Below, piece by piece: positions 1-9,180 of a stretch of DNA of 64,000 nucleotides. Under the pieces are notes generated by a model. That model was not told the DNA's origin and made no database searches. It was given only the letters and a program-made list of their open reading frames with translations. The stretch is from CAZQFV01 sp964613665. Its GTDB lineage: Bacteria > Chloroflexota > Chloroflexia > DTKN01. The stretch is taken from contig CAZTIG010000004.1 of the NCBI GenBank assembly GCA_964613665.1, positions 62,001 through 126,000 on the forward strand, written 5' to 3'. The stretch's first letter is position 1; each line of letters begins with the position of its first letter. Position numbers and translations under genes: made by a program.

Positions 1-1
1 G

Positions 2-235
2 CCAACTACTCTGAAGACGTTGTTGCACAAGACAGGTTTCTTGATCCTGGATGTCTACCACCCCACCCGCTGGATGACCCTGCGCCATCTGGCTGTAGAC
101 TGGGGAACCCGCGCCCTGCCAGAGCGGGCCGCCCACACCCTTGGCCGGCTGCTGCAACACAGCCACATGGAGCGCGCCATTGTGCCGATGAACATCCGCG
201 ACATCATTGCCGCCATCGCTCGCAAGGAGCCATAG
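2..235 (+). CDS. C-terminal end of a probable class I SAM-dependent methyltransferase (5' truncated by the window)
   Basis: The reading frame is open to the first base of the window, so only the last 77 codons are present. The segment runs TLKTLLHKTGF then LDVYHPTRWMTLRHLA. That resembles the end of Methyltransf_23-type sugar or O-antigen methyltransferases, where a post-core helix and a G-F-x-hydrophobic strand follow the SAM domain. The SAM-binding half lies outside, so the family call rests on this tail and the glycan context only. Its TAG stop is immediately followed by the TTG start of the epimerase gene, so the two are probably co-transcribed. Confidence 0.5.
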   Translation, partial: PTTLKTLLHKTGFLILDVYHPTRWMTLRHLAVDWGTRALPERAAHTLGRLLQHSHMERAIVPMNIRDIIAAIARKEP

Positions 236-1366
236 TTGCTGCGCGCCCTCACCATCTTCGGCACCCGCCCCGAGGCCATCAAACTGGCCCCGGTCGTCCG
301 CGAGCTCAGGCGGCACCGCGACCGGTTCGTCTCCCGCGTCTGCGTCACCGCCCAGCACCGCCAGATGCTCGATCAGGTGCTGGACCTCTTCGGCATCGTC
401 CCCGACCTCGACCTGGACCTGATGCAGCCGGACCAGTCCCCCTCCCAGGTTGCCGCCGCCGTGCTGGAACGGCTCGATGGGCTCCTTCAGGAGGAAGAGC
501 CCGACTGGGTCCTGGTCCAGGGCGACACCACCACCGTCATGGCCGCCAGCATCGCCGCCTACCACCGCCGCATCCGCATCGGCCACGTCGAGGCCGGCCT
601 GCGCACCGGCGACAAGTGGCAGCCCTTTCCCGAGGAGATGAACCGCAAGATCGCCGACCACCTGAGCGACCTCCTCTTCGCCCCCACCCCTCGCGCCCGC
701 GACAACCTGCTCGCCGAAGGCCTCCCCGCCGAGCGCATCCTCGTCACAGGCAATACAGTGATCGATGCGCTGCTCTGGGTGGCAGCACAGCCTTTTGACC
801 CAGCGGCGCTCAACTTTCGAACGTTCGAACGTTCGAACGTTCAAACGTTTCCGAGTTCCAACGTGCGAACGCTCCTGGTCACCGCCCACCGCCGCGAGTC
901 CTTCGGCCGGCCGCTGCGCGCCATCTGCGCCGCCCTGCGCGCCCTGGCCCGCCGCGGCGACGTCCAGATCGTCTACCCCGTGCACCGTAATCCCAATGTC
1001 TGGGACGTGGTCCACGACGAGCTGGACGGCGAGCCCGGGGTGACGCTGCTCCCGCCGGTGGACTATCGCGCGCTGGTCTACCTCATGCAGCACTGCGCGT
1101 TGGTACTGACCGATTCCGGGGGCATCCAGGAGGAGGCGCCGGCGCTGGGCAAGCCGGTCCTGGTACTGCGCGAGGTGACCGAGCGGCCCGAGGGCGTGGA
1201 GGCCGGCACGGCCCGCGTCGTCGGCACCGACCCGGAGAGGATCGTCGCCGAGGCCGGCCGGCTGCTGGACGACCCGGCGGCCTACGCCGCCATGGCCCAG
1301 GCGGTCAACCCCTACGGCGACGGCCACGCTGCGGAGCGCATCGTGACCACGCTGCTGGGGAGCTGA
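236..1366 (+). CDS. wecB: UDP-N-acetylglucosamine 2-epimerase (non-hydrolysing)
   Basis: Interconverts UDP-GlcNAc and UDP-ManNAc in the cytoplasm, supplying ManNAc-type sugars for surface glycans. The 376-aa length is normal. Family motifs are all visible: GTRPEAIKLAPV at residues 9-20, GHVEAGLRTGD near 117, a PEEMNRKIADH segment, TAHRRESFG, and LTDSGGIQEEAPALGKP near 294. The start is TTG directly abutting the previous stop codon. Residues about 193-211 are encoded by an in-frame tract of 8-bp repeats (812-870) in the linker between the two Rossmann lobes, just before the TAHRRE motif; the frame stays open. The stop overlaps the next ATG by one base, so translation is probably coupled. Confidence 0.95.
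   Translation: MLRALTIFGTRPEAIKLAPVVRELRRHRDRFVSRVCVTAQHRQMLDQVLDLFGIVPDLDLDLMQPDQSPSQVAAAVLERLDGLLQEEEPDWVLVQGDTTTVMAASIAAYHRRIRIGHVEAGLRTGDKWQPFPEEMNRKIADHLSDLLFAPTPRARDNLLAEGLPAERILVTGNTVIDALLWVAAQPFDPAALNFRTFERSNVQTFPSSNVRTLLVTAHRRESFGRPLRAICAALRALARRGDVQIVYPVHRNPNVWDVVHDELDGEPGVTLLPPVDYRALVYLMQHCALVLTDSGGIQEEAPALGKPVLVLREVTERPEGVEAGTARVVGTDPERIVAEAGRLLDDPAAYAAMAQAVNPYGDGHAAERIVTTLLGS
812..870 (+). repeat. 8-bp degenerate tandem repeat tract inside wecB
   Basis: About seven units related to AACGTTCG, with later units drifting to AACGTTTC, CGAGTTCC and AACGTGCG. It lies inside the wecB reading frame and encodes a low-complexity insert. The unit is close to the AACGTGCC units of the intergenic tract at 3342-3510, which suggests a common origin. 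Confidence 0.85.
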
Positions 1367-2082
1367 TGGCTGGGATCGATTCCTGGGCCCTGCGCGAGGT
1401 CCGCGAGCGGCGCCTGCTGCTCGACCGCTGCGATGCCTGGCTCTTTGAGGAGATGGAGCCCTCTATCGGCGCACGCGTGCTCGAGGTCGGCTGCGGCCAC
1501 GGCAACCTTACGGCCCACCTGCTCTCCCGAGACCTGGTGGTCGGTCTGGATATCTCCGCCGAGAGCATAGCCATCTTCCGACAGCGCTTCGCCGCGCACC
1601 CCCATGTCCACGCCGTCGCTCAGGACATCACTTCGGCCGAGGTCCTCGAGTTGGCCCGGTTCGAGTTCGATACAGCCATCGCCCTCAACGTCCTCGAACA
1701 TATCGCTGCGGAAGAAGTGGCGCTGGGGAATCTCGCCCGCCTGCTGCCACCAGGCGGCAGGGTCATCGTCATCGTCCCAGCGCTCCCCGGCCTGTTTGGC
1801 ACCATGGACCAGTCCATCGGCCACCAGCGCCGCTACACCGCGGCGACGCTGGGACGGTCTCTGGAGCAGGCTGGCTTCAGCATCCAACGGCTGCGTTACT
1901 ACAACCTGCCCGGAATCGTCGGCTGGTGGCTCAACGGCCGGCTGCTGCGGCGGCAGGTTCCACCGAAAGGCCAGTTGCGCCTCTTCAACCGCCTGGTGCC
2001 GCTGGTACGAGCTGTGGAACGCCGCATCCACGCGCCCATCGGCCTGTCGCTCATGGCTGTAGCGCAAAGGAGAGTTGATTGA
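1366..2082 (+). CDS. Class I SAM-dependent methyltransferase
   Basis: A 238-aa soluble methyltransferase, probably acting on a sugar or lipid-linked glycan. The SAM-binding glycine motif LEVGCGHGN lies near residues 39-47, the acidic end of strand 2 is VVGLDIS, and motif post-I/II is ALNVLEHI near 108. A C-terminal extension with RRYT and YYNLPG is typical of Methyltransf_11/23 members in polysaccharide loci. The ATG overlaps the wecB stop by one base, and the next gene starts 4 bases before this stop, so it sits inside a tightly coupled glycan operon. The actual substrate cannot be told from sequence. Confidence 0.85.
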   Translation: MAGIDSWALREVRERRLLLDRCDAWLFEEMEPSIGARVLEVGCGHGNLTAHLLSRDLVVGLDISAESIAIFRQRFAAHPHVHAVAQDITSAEVLELARFEFDTAIALNVLEHIAAEEVALGNLARLLPPGGRVIVIVPALPGLFGTMDQSIGHQRRYTAATLGRSLEQAGFSIQRLRYYNLPGIVGWWLNGRLLRRQVPPKGQLRLFNRLVPLVRAVERRIHAPIGLSLMAVAQRRVD

Positions 2083-3341
2083 GCCGCAGAGAGAAGACCT
2101 GGCTGGCAGTGATCCTGGCAGTGGCCGCCCTCACGCGCCTGGGAGCAGCTGTCTACATGGGGGACCGGGTTGAACCGCTGCCCGGTATCTACGACCAGCT
2201 CTCCTACGACGCCCTGGCCCGCAGTCTGCTGGCCGGCCACGGCTACTCCTTCGACCGCGCCTGGTGGCCGGCGACCGCCCCAAACCAGCCCACTTCCTTC
2301 TGGTCCTTTCTGTACCCCCTCTACCTGGCCGGCACCTACACCCTGTTCGGGCCTCACCCGCTGGCCGCGCGCATCATTCAGGGCCTCCTGCTCGGGCCGC
2401 TGACGGCGTGGCTGCTCTATCGGCTCGGCCGCCGCCTCTTCAGCCCCACTGTCGGCCTGGTAGCTGCAGCCATCTCCTCTTTCTACATCTATTTCGCCTA
2501 CTACGACGCCGCCCTGATGACCGAATCGGTCTACATCGCCGCCATCCTGGGGGCCATGGTCCTCACGGTGGAGATTGCCGAGCGGCCCTCCTGGGGCAAG
2601 TGGCTGGCGCTCGGCCTAGTCCTGGGTGTGGCAACCCTGCAGCGCCAGGTCGTTCTCCTCTTCTTGCCTTTCCTGCTGGGCTGGCTGCTCTGGGCTGGCC
2701 GGAAGAGGTTCCGCTGGTGGTCCATCCTGGCCCCCCTGCTCATCCTGATGCTCACTCTATTGCCCTGGACGGTTCGCAACTACACCATCTTCCACCGCTT
2801 CGTCCTGCTGAATACCAACGCGGGGTTCGCTTTCTACTGGGCCAACCACCCCATCTACGGAACGAACTTCGCCCTGCTTTCGGGCGAGGGACCTTCCTAC
2901 CAGGACCTGATCCCTACGGAGCTGCGCTCTCTGAACGAGGCCGACATGGACAGCGCGCTGCTGCGCCGCGGTATCGGCTTCGTCTGGGAAGACCCCGGGC
3001 GCTACGTGCTCCTCAGCCTCAGCCGCATCCCCGAGTATTTCAAGTTCTGGCCTTCTCCCGAATCGAGCACGATCAGCAACATCTCCCGCGTCGGCTCCTT
3101 CGGTATCTTCTTGCCGTTCATGCTCTACGGACTGGTGCTCTCCATCCGCCGCTGGCGCGCCTACATACTCCCGTATCTATTCATCGTCGTCTACAGCGGC
3201 ATCCACGTGCTCTCGTGGGTAATGATCCGCTATCGCCTCCCCGTGGACGCCGTGCTCATCCCCTTTGCCGGCCTGGCCATCGTCGACCTGGCCCAGCGGA
3301 TCGCCAGGCGCTGGTTCCCCAAGGGGGCGCCCGCGCCCTAG
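2079..3341 (+). CDS. Multispanning membrane glycosyltransferase (ArnT/PMT_2-like)
   Basis: A 420-aa integral membrane protein with roughly ten hydrophobic helices, resembling polyprenyl-phosphate-sugar-dependent GT-C transferases of the dolichyl-phosphate-mannose mannosyltransferase superfamily. The first extracytoplasmic loop contains PGIYDQLSYDALARSLLAG, the position where this family holds its catalytic acidic residues. It would move a sugar from a lipid carrier to a glycan or protein on the outer face of the membrane. It starts at a TTG overlapping the preceding stop by four bases. A long octamer-repeat tract begins directly after the stop. Donor and acceptor are unknown. Confidence 0.75.
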   Translation: MSRREKTWLAVILAVAALTRLGAAVYMGDRVEPLPGIYDQLSYDALARSLLAGHGYSFDRAWWPATAPNQPTSFWSFLYPLYLAGTYTLFGPHPLAARIIQGLLLGPLTAWLLYRLGRRLFSPTVGLVAAAISSFYIYFAYYDAALMTESVYIAAILGAMVLTVEIAERPSWGKWLALGLVLGVATLQRQVVLLFLPFLLGWLLWAGRKRFRWWSILAPLLILMLTLLPWTVRNYTIFHRFVLLNTNAGFAFYWANHPIYGTNFALLSGEGPSYQDLIPTELRSLNEADMDSALLRRGIGFVWEDPGRYVLLSLSRIPEYFKFWPSPESSTISNISRVGSFGIFLPFMLYGLVLSIRRWRAYILPYLFIVVYSGIHVLSWVMIRYRLPVDAVLIPFAGLAIVDLAQRIARRWFPKGAPAP

Positions 3342-3510
3342 AACGTGCCAACGTGCCAACGTGTCAACGTGTGAACGTGCCAACGTTGAACCTGCCAACG
3401 TGTCAAAGTGTGAACGTGCCAGCGTGTCAACGTGTGAACGTGCCAACGTGTGAACGTGTCAACGTGTCAACGTGCCAACGTTGAACCTGCCACCGTGCGA
3501 ACGTGTGAAC
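3342..3510 (+). repeat. 8-bp degenerate tandem repeat array (AACGTGCC type)
   Basis: About 21 units of AACGTGCC, AACGTGTC and AACGTGTG with occasional 7-bp units (AACGTTG) and single substitutions. It starts right after the stop codon of the membrane glycosyltransferase and runs into the 5' end of the next gene, whose GTG start probably lies within the array. Confidence 0.95.
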
Positions 3511-4647
3511 TCCTTCCTCCCCCTCTGCCTCCGCTCTCCCTGGGACCCCGCCGCCCTGCCGGCCGCCCGCGCCCTCGCCGCTGACCTCGACGTAGCCGCT
3601 CTGCTCCAGACCGCCCAGGCCGAGGGCCTGGCCCCCCTCCTCTACAGCATCGTCCGCGGCCAACAGCTCCTGCCCCCGCCCGCCGAGGCAGCCCTCCGCC
3701 AGGCCTACTACGGCAGCGCCCACCGCAACCTCCTGCTTCTCCACGAGCTGGAGGAGGTACTCTGCGCGTTCGCCACGGCCCGCATCCCGGTAATCGTGCT
3801 CAAGGGCGCCGCCCTGGGGCCGGCCATCTACGCCAACCCGGCCGCCCGCCCCCTCGGCGACCTCGACCTGCTCCTGCACCCCGCCGACGTCCCCGCCGCC
3901 CAGCGCATCCTGGCGGCACGGGGCTACCGGGCGCCGCAGCAGGAGGCGCGCCCGGAGGCCCTGCTCGACTACGAGAACGAGCTCATGCTCCGGCAAGAGG
4001 GCCCGCCCGGGGCGGCGGTCGAGATCCACTGGAGCCTGCTCGACTCGCCCCACCACCAGCGCCGCCTGCCCCTGGAGTGGTTCTGGGCAACCGCCCAGCC
4101 CCTGTCCCTCGGCGCCACCTCCGCGCTGATGCTGGGCCCGGAGGCCCAGCTGCTCCACCTCTGCGCCCACCTGGTCCTGCACCACGGCAGCGCCGACCTG
4201 CGCCTCCTCTGGCTGCACGACATCGCCGCCGTCATCGTCCATTACCAACAGCAGCTCGATTGGGACGCGCTGCTGGCCCAAGCCCAGGCGTGCGACCTGG
4301 TCCTGCCCGTACAGCAGCTCCTGCCGGCCATCGCCCGCGACTGGCACGCGCCGATCCCCGCGACGGCGCTGGCGGAGCTGGCGCGCCTGCGGCCCTCGCC
4401 GGCCGAGGTCCGCGTCCACGCTCAACTCACGGCCCCCGGCCGCCCCGCCGGCCGGCGCTTCTGGGACGACCTCTCCGCCACCCCCACCTGGCGCCAGCGC
4501 CTGCGCTTCGCCTGGGCCGGCCTGTTCCCCGCCCCTGCCTACATGCGCCAGCGCTACCGCATCCGCAGCCCGCTCCTCCTGCCGCTCTACTACCCGTACC
4601 GCTGGCTGCTCGGCTTCCGCGGCCTGCTCTTCCGAACCCAGCCGTAG
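3505..4647 (+). CDS. Nucleotidyltransferase family protein (NTP_transf_5 type)
   Basis: About 380 aa, matching the uncharacterised NTP_transf_5 family (PF14907) often found in exopolysaccharide and lasso-type loci. The signature is VIVLKGAALG followed by RPLGDLDLLL, where the spaced Asp residues of DLD form the metal site of a pol-beta-like nucleotidyltransferase fold. The substrate is unknown. The start is uncertain because the 5' end lies in the octamer array: I chose the GTG at 3505 beside the first non-repetitive codon, but an upstream in-frame GTG at 3472 is equally open. No ribosome-binding site is obvious, so the repeats themselves form the leader. Confidence 0.7.
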   Translation: MNSFLPLCLRSPWDPAALPAARALAADLDVAALLQTAQAEGLAPLLYSIVRGQQLLPPPAEAALRQAYYGSAHRNLLLLHELEEVLCAFATARIPVIVLKGAALGPAIYANPAARPLGDLDLLLHPADVPAAQRILAARGYRAPQQEARPEALLDYENELMLRQEGPPGAAVEIHWSLLDSPHHQRRLPLEWFWATAQPLSLGATSALMLGPEAQLLHLCAHLVLHHGSADLRLLWLHDIAAVIVHYQQQLDWDALLAQAQACDLVLPVQQLLPAIARDWHAPIPATALAELARLRPSPAEVRVHAQLTAPGRPAGRRFWDDLSATPTWRQRLRFAWAGLFPAPAYMRQRYRIRSPLLLPLYYPYRWLLGFRGLLFRTQP

Positions 4648-4653
4648 AGGTTT

Positions 4654-4737
4654 CTTGTCCCTTGTCCCTTGTCTTCTTGCCTCTTGCTTCTTGCTCCCTG
4701 CCTCTTGCTTCCTGCTCCTTGCCTATGCCCTGAGCCC
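4654..4737 (+). repeat. 7-bp degenerate tandem repeat array (TCTTGCT type)
   Basis: Twelve uninterrupted heptamers: CTTGTCC three times (the last CTTGTCT), then TCTTGCC/TCTTGCT/CCCTGCC variants, ending TATGCCC and TGAGCCC. It fills the spacer between the nucleotidyltransferase stop and the ATG of the glycosyltransferase at 4744. The last units move into the GAGCCCT type seen elsewhere in the window. Confidence 0.95.
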
Positions 4738-4743
4738 TACCCC

Positions 4744-6072
4744 ATGCGCATCCTCTACCTGACCCCCTACGTCCCCACCCCCATTCGCGTCCGGCCCTAC
4801 AACCTGCTCAAGACCATGGCCGGCCGTGGACACGACATCACCTTGCTCTGCATCGCCCAGGGCGAGGGGCTCGCCGCGCGCCGGCCGTCCGCGCGCGAGC
4901 AGGCCGCTCTGGCCGAACTGGGCGCACTGGGCGTTGACACCCACGCTGTCGTCCTGCCCCGCTGGCGCTCGCTCCTCAACTGCCTGCTGGCCATACCCAC
5001 ACGTACCCCGCTGCAGGCCGTCTACTGCTGGTCTCCCCGCCTGGCCCGCCTCCTGCGCGCCGAGCTCGACAGTTCTCTGCCGGCAGCTCCCGCTCCCGCG
5101 CCCCACGCCCCGAGCCCTGAGCCCTTCGCCCCAGGCCCTGAGCCCTATGCCCTGCTCCACATCGAGCACCTCCGCGGTGCCCGCTACGGCTTCCAACTTC
5201 CAACCTCCAACCTCCAGCCCCCCATCATCTGGGACAGCGTCGACTGCATCAGCCACCTGTTCACCCAGTCGGCCCAGCGCAGCCGCAGCCTCTTCGGACG
5301 CCTCGTCACTCGCCTGGAGCTGCCGCGCACGCGCCGCTACGAGTCCAAACTTCTGCAACGCTTCGCCCGAGCCCTGGTCACCTCCGCAGTCGATCAACAG
5401 GCATTCGCAGCACTGGTTCCCGAACCACAAGCTGCGACCTGCAACCTGCAACCTGCAACCGTATTGCCCAACGGCGTGGACCTCTCCTACTTCTCCCCCG
5501 ACGACACCCCCCGCCAGCAGTGCGAGGTTGCATTTAGCGGCAAGATGAGTTATCATGCCAACGTCACGGCGGCCCTGTACTTTGCCCGTGAGGTCCTGCC
5601 CTTGATCCAGGAGCGGGAGCCCGCCGCCCACCTTACCATCATCGGCAGTGAGCCCACGCCCGAGGTACGGGCTGTGGCCGGCCCCGCAGTCGCAGTCACG
5701 GGACACGTCGCCGACGTGCGACCCTACCTGCGGCGGGCGGCCGTGGCCGTCGCCCCAATGCCCTACGGGGCCGGGATCCAGAACAAGGTGCTGGAGGCAA
5801 TGGCGTGCGCCACGCCCGTGGTAGCCACGCCCCAGGCAGTCTCGGCGCTCTCCGCGCGGCCAGGCGAGGAGGTTTTGGTGGGCGAGACGGCGGCGGAGCT
5901 CGCCGCGCACGTCGTGGGGCTCCTGTCCAACCCGGCCCGGGCTTGCGAGATCGGCCGGGCCGGCCGCGCCTACGTCGAGCGGTGCCACGATTGGAGTACG
6001 GTGGCCGGCCTGCTCGAGCAGGTCTACGACGAAGAGGTCGCGCGCCGAGCACCGCTTCCGAACCGGGGCTAG
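4744..6072 (+). CDS. Glycosyltransferase family 4 (stp1/TIGR03087-like)
   Basis: A 442-aa GT-B glycosyltransferase for surface polysaccharide. The N-terminus MRILYLTPYVPTP and RPYNLLKTMAGRGH is typical of the TIGR03087 group. The C-terminal half has VAFSGKMSYHANV, the nucleotide-sugar loop PMPYGAGIQNKVLEAMACATPVV, and PVVAT. I start at ATG 4744 because everything upstream is heptamer repeat. Three heptamer tracts lie inside the gene, at codons about 119-138 (Pro/Ala/Glu-rich), 150-159 and 230-239. All keep the frame and fall in the N-domain or interdomain region, not in the catalytic core. Function therefore looks preserved, but the inserts are unusual. Confidence 0.85.
   Translation: MRILYLTPYVPTPIRVRPYNLLKTMAGRGHDITLLCIAQGEGLAARRPSAREQAALAELGALGVDTHAVVLPRWRSLLNCLLAIPTRTPLQAVYCWSPRLARLLRAELDSSLPAAPAPAPHAPSPEPFAPGPEPYALLHIEHLRGARYGFQLPTSNLQPPIIWDSVDCISHLFTQSAQRSRSLFGRLVTRLELPRTRRYESKLLQRFARALVTSAVDQQAFAALVPEPQAATCNLQPATVLPNGVDLSYFSPDDTPRQQCEVAFSGKMSYHANVTAALYFAREVLPLIQEREPAAHLTIIGSEPTPEVRAVAGPAVAVTGHVADVRPYLRRAAVAVAPMPYGAGIQNKVLEAMACATPVVATPQAVSALSARPGEEVLVGETAAELAAHVVGLLSNPARACEIGRAGRAYVERCHDWSTVAGLLEQVYDEEVARRAPLPNRG
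5100..5155 (+). repeat. 7-bp tandem repeats inside a glycosyltransferase gene (GCCCTGA type)
   Basis: Eight heptamers of the GCCCTGA/GCCCCAG type encode a Pro/Ala/Glu-rich insert. Same unit as the intergenic array at 8101-8170. Confidence 0.9.
5191..5218 (+). repeat. 7-bp tandem repeats inside a glycosyltransferase gene (TTCCAAC type)
   Basis: Four heptamers: TTCCAAC twice, CTCCAAC, CTCCAGC. In frame, encoding a short Leu/Pro/Asn-rich stretch. Confidence 0.8.
5431..5458 (+). repeat. 7-bp tandem repeats inside a glycosyltransferase gene (CCTGCAA type)
   Basis: GCTGCGA followed by three perfect CCTGCAA units. In frame, encoding ATCNLQPAT next to the VLPNGVDLSYF motif. Confidence 0.85.
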
Positions 6073-6126
6073 CGCGCTTCTGCCACTACTGACTATGTAG
6101 GGGTTCGCACCAAAGGGATAGAGCAC

Positions 6127-7608
<1,482 letters not shown>

Positions 7609-7671
7609 GAGCAGAGAGGAGAGAGCAGAGAGCGGAGAGCAGGGCCCAGGGCTCGGGGCCCTGGGAGCAAG
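7609..7671 (+). repeat. 7-bp degenerate tandem repeat array (GAGCAGA to GGGCTCG type)
   Basis: Nine heptamers: GAGCAGA, GAGGAGA, GAGCAGA, GAGCGGA, GAGCAGG, GCCCAGG, GCTCGGG, GCCCTGG, GAGCAAG. It lies between the sugar transferase stop and the four-helix-bundle gene. Confidence 0.9.
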
Positions 7672-7704
7672 AACGAGGGAAGTGCGCACGAGAGGGAGGC
7701 AAAG

Positions 7705-8094
7705 ATGGGAAAGGACACGTACCAGGACTATGAGAGGCTGGAGGTATTCCAGCGGGGCCATCGGCAGGCTGTCCAGATGTATGCGCTGACCCGGGGGTTT
7801 CCTCCGGCGGAACGATTTCGGCTCACGGACCAGCTTTGCCGGGCTGCAATGTCTGTACCTGCGAACATCGCCGAAGGCTACGGCCGCTTCCATCGGCGCG
7901 ATCTGATTCGCTTTCTATATATCGCCAGAGGTTCCACCGAGGAGACACGCTATTTCCTATTGCTCGCCCGGGACTTGGGCTACGTAGACGCAGAGACCTG
8001 CCAGACAGCGCGTGACGGCTATGCCGAGGTGATCCGTATGCTCAATGGCCTCATCGCCCACCACCGCCGCCAACTCGGTGCCGCAGATGCCTAA
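7705..8094 (+). CDS. Four helix bundle protein (23S rRNA intervening-sequence protein family)
   Basis: A 129-aa, almost wholly helical protein of the TIGR02436/PF05635 family. Diagnostic stretches are LEVFQRGHRQAVQMYALTRG, LTDQLCRAAMSVPANIAEGY, and RFLYIARGSTEETRYFL. Members occur in rRNA intervening sequences, as solitary genes near mobile DNA, and as the Avd accessory proteins of diversity-generating retroelements. The biochemical role is unknown, and no reverse transcriptase or variable repeat is visible here. The gene is bracketed by heptamer arrays (7609-7671 and 8101-8170) and splits the glycan cluster, so it looks like an inserted unit. Confidence 0.85.
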   Translation: MGKDTYQDYERLEVFQRGHRQAVQMYALTRGFPPAERFRLTDQLCRAAMSVPANIAEGYGRFHRRDLIRFLYIARGSTEETRYFLLLARDLGYVDAETCQTARDGYAEVIRMLNGLIAHHRRQLGAADA

Positions 8095-8100
8095 GCGCCA

Positions 8101-8170
8101 AGCCCTGAGCCCTGAGCCCTGAGCCCTGATCCCTGAGCCCTGATCCCTGAGCCCTATGCCCTGAGCCCTG
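8101..8170 (+). repeat. 7-bp tandem repeat array (AGCCCTG type)
   Basis: Ten heptamers, mostly AGCCCTG with ATCCCTG, AGCCCTA and TGCCCTG variants. It runs from just after the four-helix-bundle gene to 2 bases before the hddA ATG, replacing any normal ribosome-binding site. Confidence 0.95.
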
Positions 8171-8172
8171 CC

Positions 8173-9150
8173 ATGATCATCACCCAGACCCCCCTCCGCA
8201 TCAGCCTCCTCGGCGGCGGGACCGACTTTCCCGAGTACTACCGCCAGGAGGGCGGCTGCGTCCTGACCACGGCCATCGACAAGTACGTCTTTGTCATTAT
8301 CAAGGCCCGTTTCGACGAGCTCATCCGCGTCGGCTACAGCCGGACCGAGATGGTCGAGTCGGTCGACCAGGTCCAGCATGACCTCGTGCGCGAGACCCTG
8401 CGCCTGACCGGCATCGAGCGCGGCGTGGAAATCTCCACCATGGCCGATATCCCGGCCCAGGGCACCGGCCTGGGCTCCTCCAGCGCCGTCACGGTGGGGT
8501 TGCTCAATGCTATGCACACCTATCGGAACGACTTCCAGCCGGCCGAGCACCTGGCCCGCGAAGCCTGCGCGATCGAGCTCGATACGCTGGCCCGGCCCAT
8601 GGGCAGGCAGGACGCCTACATCGCCGCCTACGGTGGCATCCGTTTCGTGCGCTTCCTTCCCAGCAGCCGGGTCGAGGTGGAGGCGATCGTGCCGCCGGAG
8701 CCCACGCGCCGGCAGCTCTCCCAGAACCTGCTCCTCTTTTACACCGGTCAGACGCGCGAGGCCAGCACGATCCTGGCCGAGCAGCGCCGGAACATCCCCG
8801 CCCGGCTAGACGTCCTGCGCCGGCTCAAGGCCCTGGCCGAGGAGGGCCGCCGCCTCCTCCTGGCCGGCGAGCTGGACGAGATCGGCCGCCTCCTCCACCA
8901 GGCCTGGGAGCTGAAGCAGCGCCTGGCTTCGGGGATCGCCAACGGGACGATCGCAGAGATGTACGAGGCCGCCCGCGCGGCCGGTGCGCTGGGCGGCAAG
9001 GTCTGCGGAGCCGGCGGCGGCGGTTTCCTGCTGCTCTACTGCCCCCGCGAGCACCAGACGGCGCTGCGCGCCGCGCTCGCCGCCTACCGCGAGCTCCCCT
9101 TTCACCTCGAGCCGGACGGGAGCAAGGTCATCCTCAACGTGCGGCGCTGA
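8173..9150 (+). CDS. hddA: D-glycero-alpha-D-manno-heptose 7-phosphate kinase (GHMP family)
   Basis: Phosphorylates heptose 7-phosphate at C1 in the GDP-D-glycero-alpha-D-manno-heptose pathway used for S-layer or capsular glycans. The 325-aa protein has the GHMP N-terminus PLRISLLGGGTDFPEYY, the ATP-binding glycine-rich loop GTGLGSSSAVTVG near residue 97, MGRQDAYIAAYGG, and the C-terminal motif GGKVCGAGGGGFLLLYC. No Shine-Dalgarno sequence is present because a heptamer array ends two bases before the ATG. The partner isomerase gene gmhA lies 1.4 kb downstream, separated by a toxin-antitoxin pair and transposon debris. Confidence 0.9.
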   Translation: MIITQTPLRISLLGGGTDFPEYYRQEGGCVLTTAIDKYVFVIIKARFDELIRVGYSRTEMVESVDQVQHDLVRETLRLTGIERGVEISTMADIPAQGTGLGSSSAVTVGLLNAMHTYRNDFQPAEHLAREACAIELDTLARPMGRQDAYIAAYGGIRFVRFLPSSRVEVEAIVPPEPTRRQLSQNLLLFYTGQTREASTILAEQRRNIPARLDVLRRLKALAEEGRRLLLAGELDEIGRLLHQAWELKQRLASGIANGTIAEMYEAARAAGALGGKVCGAGGGGFLLLYCPREHQTALRAALAAYRELPFHLEPDGSKVILNVRR

Positions 9151-9180
9151 CCGCGCCGCCGCGTCAGCAGCACTCCCGCG

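Noticed and set aside
3342..3510. Possible CRISPR array
   Set aside because: Units are only 8 bp and contiguous, with no spacers and no cas genes nearby.
7705..8094. Diversity-generating retroelement accessory gene (Avd)
   Set aside because: No reverse transcriptase, template repeat or variable repeat is seen in the window, so only the family relationship remains.
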